DNA from: Candidatus Berkelbacteria bacterium
GTDB lineage: Bacteria; Patescibacteriota; UBA1384; 2-12-FULL-50-11
Assembly: GCA_024654065.1 (NCBI GenBank)
Contig: JANLIQ010000012.1
Span: 1-7,930, forward strand
Length of the DNA stretch: 7,930 nt
Direction of reading: 5' to 3'
Below are positions 5,258-7,930 of the stretch, piece by piece. The notes under the pieces were generated by a model. The model ran no database searches and was not told the origin of the DNA. It saw only the letters and a program-made list of their open reading frames with translations. The position numbers were made by a program, and so were the translations under genes. Position 1 is the stretch's first letter. Every line of letters starts with the position of its first letter.

Positions 5258-7243
5258 CTAAACCTGTATTACCACTGGGATTACCATCGGACGACGCTGG
5301 GTTTTTTCAAACAAGAACTCTCCGATGTCGTCTCGCATCGCTTTCTTGAAGAATTCCCAGTTTATTGTTCCCCTACCAGTGTGAAGCTCGTGAAGTTTTT
5401 TAATTTGAGTTCGAGTGTTGGCGATCAAGTCTTCGGATTCTTTCATGTATACGAACCCTCGAGAAATAATGTCGGGACTCGTCAGAAGCGTCCCCTTCTG
5501 GCCATCCACCGTCATGATAATCAAGAAGATGCCGTCAGCCGCCATAGTCTGACGATCACGCAAGACTACTTCACCAACGTCACCTACGCCGAGGCCATCG
5601 ATCAAGACATAGCCGACCGGCGCTCTCTCTTTGGAGATTCTTCCTCCCTTAGCATCAAATTCAACAATCTGGCCGTTCTCGACAACCAAACAGTTTTCTT
5701 CTTTCATACCGAGACCGCGAGCTAGTTTGCAGTGTTCTACGAGATTGCGGTAGTCACCGTGAATCGGGATTAGATATTTTGGCTGAAGAAGGGAGATCAT
5801 CAGTTTCATCTCTTCGCGATTAGCATGCCCCGATGAGTGAATGTCTAATTCTTTATTTGTAATAACATCGGCACCAAGTCGGTAAAGATTGTTGATAGTA
5901 GCAGAAACAGCCTTCTCGTTACCCGGAACCTGAGAAGCCGACAGAACAACTGTGTCTCCTTTTTTGATATTAACATGGCGGTGCTCTCCAGTTGCCATAC
6001 GGACAAGTGCTGAGAACTCCTCGCCTTGTGAGCCAGTACACATAACCACTAGCTTATGGTCGGGGATACTACCAACGGTTCGAAGATCGGTTAAGATCCC
6101 CTGCGGCACCTTTAAGTATCCAAGCTCCATGGCAATATTGATGTTCTTTTCCATTGAACGTCCAGATATCGCTAGCTTACGGCCCGAAGCCGCACAGGCG
6201 GTAACTACGTGCTGGATTCGGTCGATACGGGAAGCAAAGCTGGATACAATAATCCGTCCTGGAGATTTAACGAATATGTCTTCTAACGCTCGTCCAACGA
6301 CTTGTTCGCTCATGGTGTAACCAGACTCCATTACATTAGTTGAGTCAGAGAGTAGACAGAGAACTCCCCGTTTTGCTAATTCAGCTAATTTTGTAAAATC
6401 TGTTGGTTCACCAAACGGTGGAGTGAAGTCTATCTTCCAGTCTGTAGCGTGATAAATGAGTCCAACAGGCGTTGTCAGGGCTAGACCGAGAATATCCGGA
6501 ATTGAGTGCGTCATCCGTACGGGCTCAAGCACAAAGGCGCCTATCTGGATTTTCTCGTTTGGTTTGATAATTCGAAAATCTGCTCCTTCAATACCGTGTT
6601 CTTCGAACTTAGACTTGATAAGACCAGCTGTTAGTGGAGCGGTGTAAATCGGAACTCGAAACTTCGGGTAGATATATGGCATTGCGCCGATATGGTCTTC
6701 GTGACCGTGGGTGACAATGAAGGCACGAACTCGATCCTTGTTCTGTTCGAGGTAGGTTGTATCACAAATCACATAATCAATTCCCGGCATATCAGCATCA
6801 GGAAACTTAATCCCAGCATCAATAATAAGAATGTCGTTGTTGTATTCATACAACAACATATTTTTGTCGCCCGTCTCGCCAGAGCCCCCAAGAGGAATTA
6901 TCCGTAAAGTGTTATTGGCGGCTCGAGCAATCACCTTAGCCGTAGGCGCACCTTCTGCGGCACCCGTGGGACCAAATTTCAGGCCAGCCTTATCAGGGCG
7001 ACGGAAAGGCTTGTTGTCGCGGCGAAATGACCTAGGTTGACCACCAGCGGCATTTTGTGCAGGACGATTACGAGGCTTGAAATCTCGACGTCCCCTTGGT
7101 CTGTTAGTACTAGGAATAGATCCGCTAACTGGTGGTGAATTTACAGGCTGGGGTGCTAATATTTGTCCCGCGTCGGAGATGTCGACAATACCGTCGACTG
7201 ATTTGTCGGTGCTAGTTTCAGCACCGGAATTAGGTTGATTCAA
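5258..7243 (-). CDS. rnj: Ribonuclease J
   Basis: A 661-residue RNase J, a metallo-beta-lactamase/beta-CASP nuclease with 5'-3' exonuclease and endonuclease activity in mRNA decay and rRNA maturation. Residues 1-110 are a low-complexity extension rich in Pro, Arg and Gly (for example RPRGRRDFKPRNRPAQ), predicted to be disordered. The catalytic core follows: LGGSGETGDKNMLLYE (118-133), the zinc motif HGHEDH (179-184), His246 (MTHS), Asp268 (HATDWK), the beta-CASP domain with SDSTN (299-303), SGHA (471-474) and IHGDYRN (495-501), and the C-terminal dimerisation domain (about 560-655). About 550 residues is usual, and the excess is the N-terminal tail. The start is TTG (7243-7241), with AAAGGA 6 nt upstream; the first downstream Met in frame is inside the core. 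It has its own promoter and faces away from the toxin-antitoxin pair. Confidence 0.95.
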   Translation of the reverse strand: MNQPNSGAETSTDKSVDGIVDISDAGQILAPQPVNSPPVSGSIPSTNRPRGRRDFKPRNRPAQNAAGGQPRSFRRDNKPFRRPDKAGLKFGPTGAAEGAPTAKVIARAANNTLRIIPLGGSGETGDKNMLLYEYNNDILIIDAGIKFPDADMPGIDYVICDTTYLEQNKDRVRAFIVTHGHEDHIGAMPYIYPKFRVPIYTAPLTAGLIKSKFEEHGIEGADFRIIKPNEKIQIGAFVLEPVRMTHSIPDILGLALTTPVGLIYHATDWKIDFTPPFGEPTDFTKLAELAKRGVLCLLSDSTNVMESGYTMSEQVVGRALEDIFVKSPGRIIVSSFASRIDRIQHVVTACAASGRKLAISGRSMEKNINIAMELGYLKVPQGILTDLRTVGSIPDHKLVVMCTGSQGEEFSALVRMATGEHRHVNIKKGDTVVLSASQVPGNEKAVSATINNLYRLGADVITNKELDIHSSGHANREEMKLMISLLQPKYLIPIHGDYRNLVEHCKLARGLGMKEENCLVVENGQIVEFDAKGGRISKERAPVGYVLIDGLGVGDVGEVVLRDRQTMAADGIFLIIMTVDGQKGTLLTSPDIISRGFVYMKESEDLIANTRTQIKKLHELHTGRGTINWEFFKKAMRDDIGEFLFEKTQRRPMVIPVVIQV

Positions 7244-7288
7244 AATGAGTCCTTTCTAAATGATGTGTTTCTAATTGGAGTACTTAGG

Positions 7289-7304
7289 TCGGGTGAAAAC
7301 CCGA
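7289..7304 (-). promoter_or_regulatory. 5'-leader hairpin of RNase J mRNA
   Basis: TCGGGT and ACCCGA form a perfect 6-bp stem with a 4-nt loop (TTTC in the minus-strand RNA). From the -10 box, the transcript should begin near 7310, so the stem would lie about 6 nt from the 5' end and about 45 nt before the TTG. A 5' stem commonly protects mRNA from 5'-exonucleases; self-regulation by RNase J is inference. Confidence 0.45.
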
Positions 7305-7316
7305 GTTAGTTTTAAT

Positions 7317-7345
7317 AGTATAACAAGACCCTGGGAGAATGTCAA
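7317..7345 (-). promoter_or_regulatory. Sigma-70-type promoter of the RNase J gene
   Basis: On the minus strand: TTGACA (7345-7340), a 17-nt spacer, and TATACT (7322-7317), with TG one base before the -10 (extended -10 TGT-TATACT). The match is 6/6 and 5/6 with ideal spacing. The predicted start is near 7310, giving a leader of about 67 nt. Confidence 0.85.
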
Positions 7346-7352
7346 CTTGACA
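7340..7352. repeat. 13-bp palindrome formed by two back-to-back -35 boxes
   Basis: TGTCAA-C-TTGACA is a perfect inverted repeat with a single central base. The left arm read on the minus strand is the -35 of the RNase J gene; the right arm on the plus strand is a consensus -35 for the antitoxin gene. Polymerases could not occupy both at once, and the palindrome may also be a repressor site. Confidence 0.75.
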
Positions 7353-7375
7353 TATTGAATACCGTCATATACAGT
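7347..7375 (+). promoter_or_regulatory. Promoter of the antitoxin-toxin pair
   Basis: Plus-strand TTGACA (7347-7352) is 6/6, followed by a 17-nt spacer and TACAGT (7370-7375), which matches TATAAT at 4/6. The predicted start lies at about 7382, at or 1-3 nt before the ATG codons (7384 and 7387), so the mRNA would be leaderless, in line with the absence of a Shine-Dalgarno site. TATACA at 7368-7373 (15-nt spacer) is a poorer alternative. Confidence 0.6.
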
Positions 7376-7387
7376 TTCCGTATATGA
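7365..7387. promoter_or_regulatory. Probable antitoxin operator (inverted repeat)
   Basis: TCATATAC (7365-7372), a 7-nt spacer, and GTATATGA (7380-7387) form a perfect 8-bp inverted repeat. It covers the -10 box, the predicted transcription start and the first antitoxin codon. Ribbon-helix-helix antitoxins normally bind such palindromes at their own promoter as dimers, so autorepression is likely, but binding is inferred. Confidence 0.6.
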
Positions 7388-7629
7388 TGAATACAAAGAC
7401 ATTTAATATTGTGCTGCCGAAAGATTTGGTGGCCAAGGTTGATATCGCTGCAAAGAAAGAATACCGCAACCGGAGCGAACTAATTCGCGAGGCCTTACGG
7501 GTTTATCTAAAAGATCAACAAGAGTGGGCGGAGATCTTCGAATACGGCCGAGCGCAAGCTCGAAAATTAGGCGTCACCAGCGAGGCAGACATCGACGAAA
7601 TCGTCACCGACTACCGTCATGGTCGATGA
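7384..7629 (+). CDS. Ribbon-helix-helix (CopG/Arc-type) antitoxin
   Basis: An 81-residue protein. Residues 4-45 form a ribbon-helix-helix fold: the beta strand KTFNIVLPKDLVAKVD, then helix A ending in YRNRSELIREALRVYLKDQ, where NRSELIREALR is the classic family helix. The acidic C-terminal tail (about 48-81, WAEIFEYGRAQARKL... EADIDEIVTDYRHGR) is the expected toxin-binding part. It should bind its own promoter and neutralise the PIN toxin encoded next. The start could be either of two adjacent ATGs (7384 or 7387); there is no ribosome-binding site, fitting a leaderless mRNA. The stop codon overlaps the toxin start by 11 nt, which points to translational coupling and fixed stoichiometry. Confidence 0.88.
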   Translation: MMNTKTFNIVLPKDLVAKVDIAAKKEYRNRSELIREALRVYLKDQQEWAEIFEYGRAQARKLGVTSEADIDEIVTDYRHGR

Positions 7630-7930
7630 CCGGCTGACGGTTGTCATCGATACCAATATCCTTGTTTCGGCCATCATTTTTGGCGGTAAGCCGGAGGAGG
7701 TCCTGAAGCAAGCCACCTCACATCGGATCAGGGCGGTTACTTCGCTAGTACTTTTAGCGGAATTGAGCGGAGTATTAACCAAGAAATTTAATTACGCTGA
7801 TCGAAGAGTTCGAGCGATCGAAGAAAAATTGAAGCAAGGCTTTGAGGTAGTTGTTCCATCACGAGAGGTAAAAATACTCAACTCCGCTGACGACCGAGTT
7901 CTGGAGACAGCTCTGGCTGGCCGATGCCGT
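7619..7930 (+). CDS. PIN-domain toxin ribonuclease, C-terminally cut by the window edge
   Basis: An open frame of 104 codons from ATG (7619-7621) to the right edge without a stop. The N-terminus VVIDTNILVSAIIFGGKPEE is the PIN-domain signature of the COG1569-type 'putative toxin component' family, with the first acidic residue Asp11. Glu48 (LLAELSGVL) and the Asp91/Asp92 region (NSADDRVLETALAG) match the next conserved acidic positions. The last motif, usually a (V/S)(T/S)GDxDLL stretch, would lie just beyond the edge. PIN toxins are Mg2+-dependent RNases that cleave tRNA, rRNA or mRNA when freed from antitoxin. The start lies within the last codons of the antitoxin gene in another frame; no ribosome site is seen, so re-initiation after the antitoxin is likely. 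Whether the gene is intact cannot be judged from this window. Confidence 0.88.
   Translation, partial: MVDDRLTVVIDTNILVSAIIFGGKPEEVLKQATSHRIRAVTSLVLLAELSGVLTKKFNYADRRVRAIEEKLKQGFEVVVPSREVKILNSADDRVLETALAGRCR

Noticed and set aside
5237..5725. Plus-strand ORF of 162 codons
   Set aside because: It lies wholly opposite the conserved C-terminal part of RNase J and shows no motif or ribosome site.
7289..7316. Plus-strand reading of the 6-bp GAAA-loop hairpin as a terminator
   Set aside because: No plus-strand gene ends there, and the following T-run is short and offset; its place in the rnj leader is a better explanation.
7567..7782. Minus-strand ORF of 71 codons
   Set aside because: It is antisense to the antitoxin end and the PIN toxin, both of which have clear family signatures.

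Overview
The window looks like a chromosomal segment of a small-genome bacterium of the Candidate Phyla Radiation (Patescibacteria) type. This is inference. It rests on the gene set (RNase J with a long disordered N-terminus, a four-helix FtsK, a RodZ-like HTH membrane protein fused head-to-tail to recA, a PEP synthase), compact spacing, weak Shine-Dalgarno sites, and GTG/TTG starts. The code appears standard: TGA ends the MazG-like gene and the antitoxin gene. No phylogenetic search was possible.

Layout. Positions 1-4845 hold a tightly packed minus-strand block, read right to left: ftsK (DNA translocase), a COG4997-type MazG-like NTP pyrophosphatase, a RodZ-like HTH/transmembrane protein, recA, recX, and the first 35 codons of ppsA (PEP synthase), which runs off the left edge. 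rodZ-like and recA share one base (TAATG), recA and recX are 5 nt apart, and recX and ppsA are 18 nt apart. The block links chromosome segregation, recombination and its RecX modulator, nucleotide-pool cleaning and central carbon metabolism in what is probably one or two transcripts.

Positions 4846-5257 lie between ftsK and the RNase J gene. A plus-strand ORF of 62-65 codons sits there, encoding a very basic protein with a good GGGAGG site. It is preceded by a TATAAT box and a hairpin with a T-run and followed by a perfect 9-bp GC-rich hairpin. This is the least explained part of the window.

Positions 5258-7243 (minus) encode RNase J, a metallo-beta-lactamase/beta-CASP ribonuclease starting at TTG. 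Its promoter is near-consensus (TTGACA, 17 nt, TATACT, with an extended -10 TG). Divergently, positions 7384-7930 (plus) carry a toxin-antitoxin module: a ribbon-helix-helix (CopG-like) antitoxin overlapping the start of a PIN-domain toxin that is cut by the right edge. The two divergent promoters use -35 boxes that form one 13-bp palindrome. A second palindrome covers the antitoxin start region and is the likely operator. No rRNA, tRNA, CRISPR array or insertion sequence was recognised.
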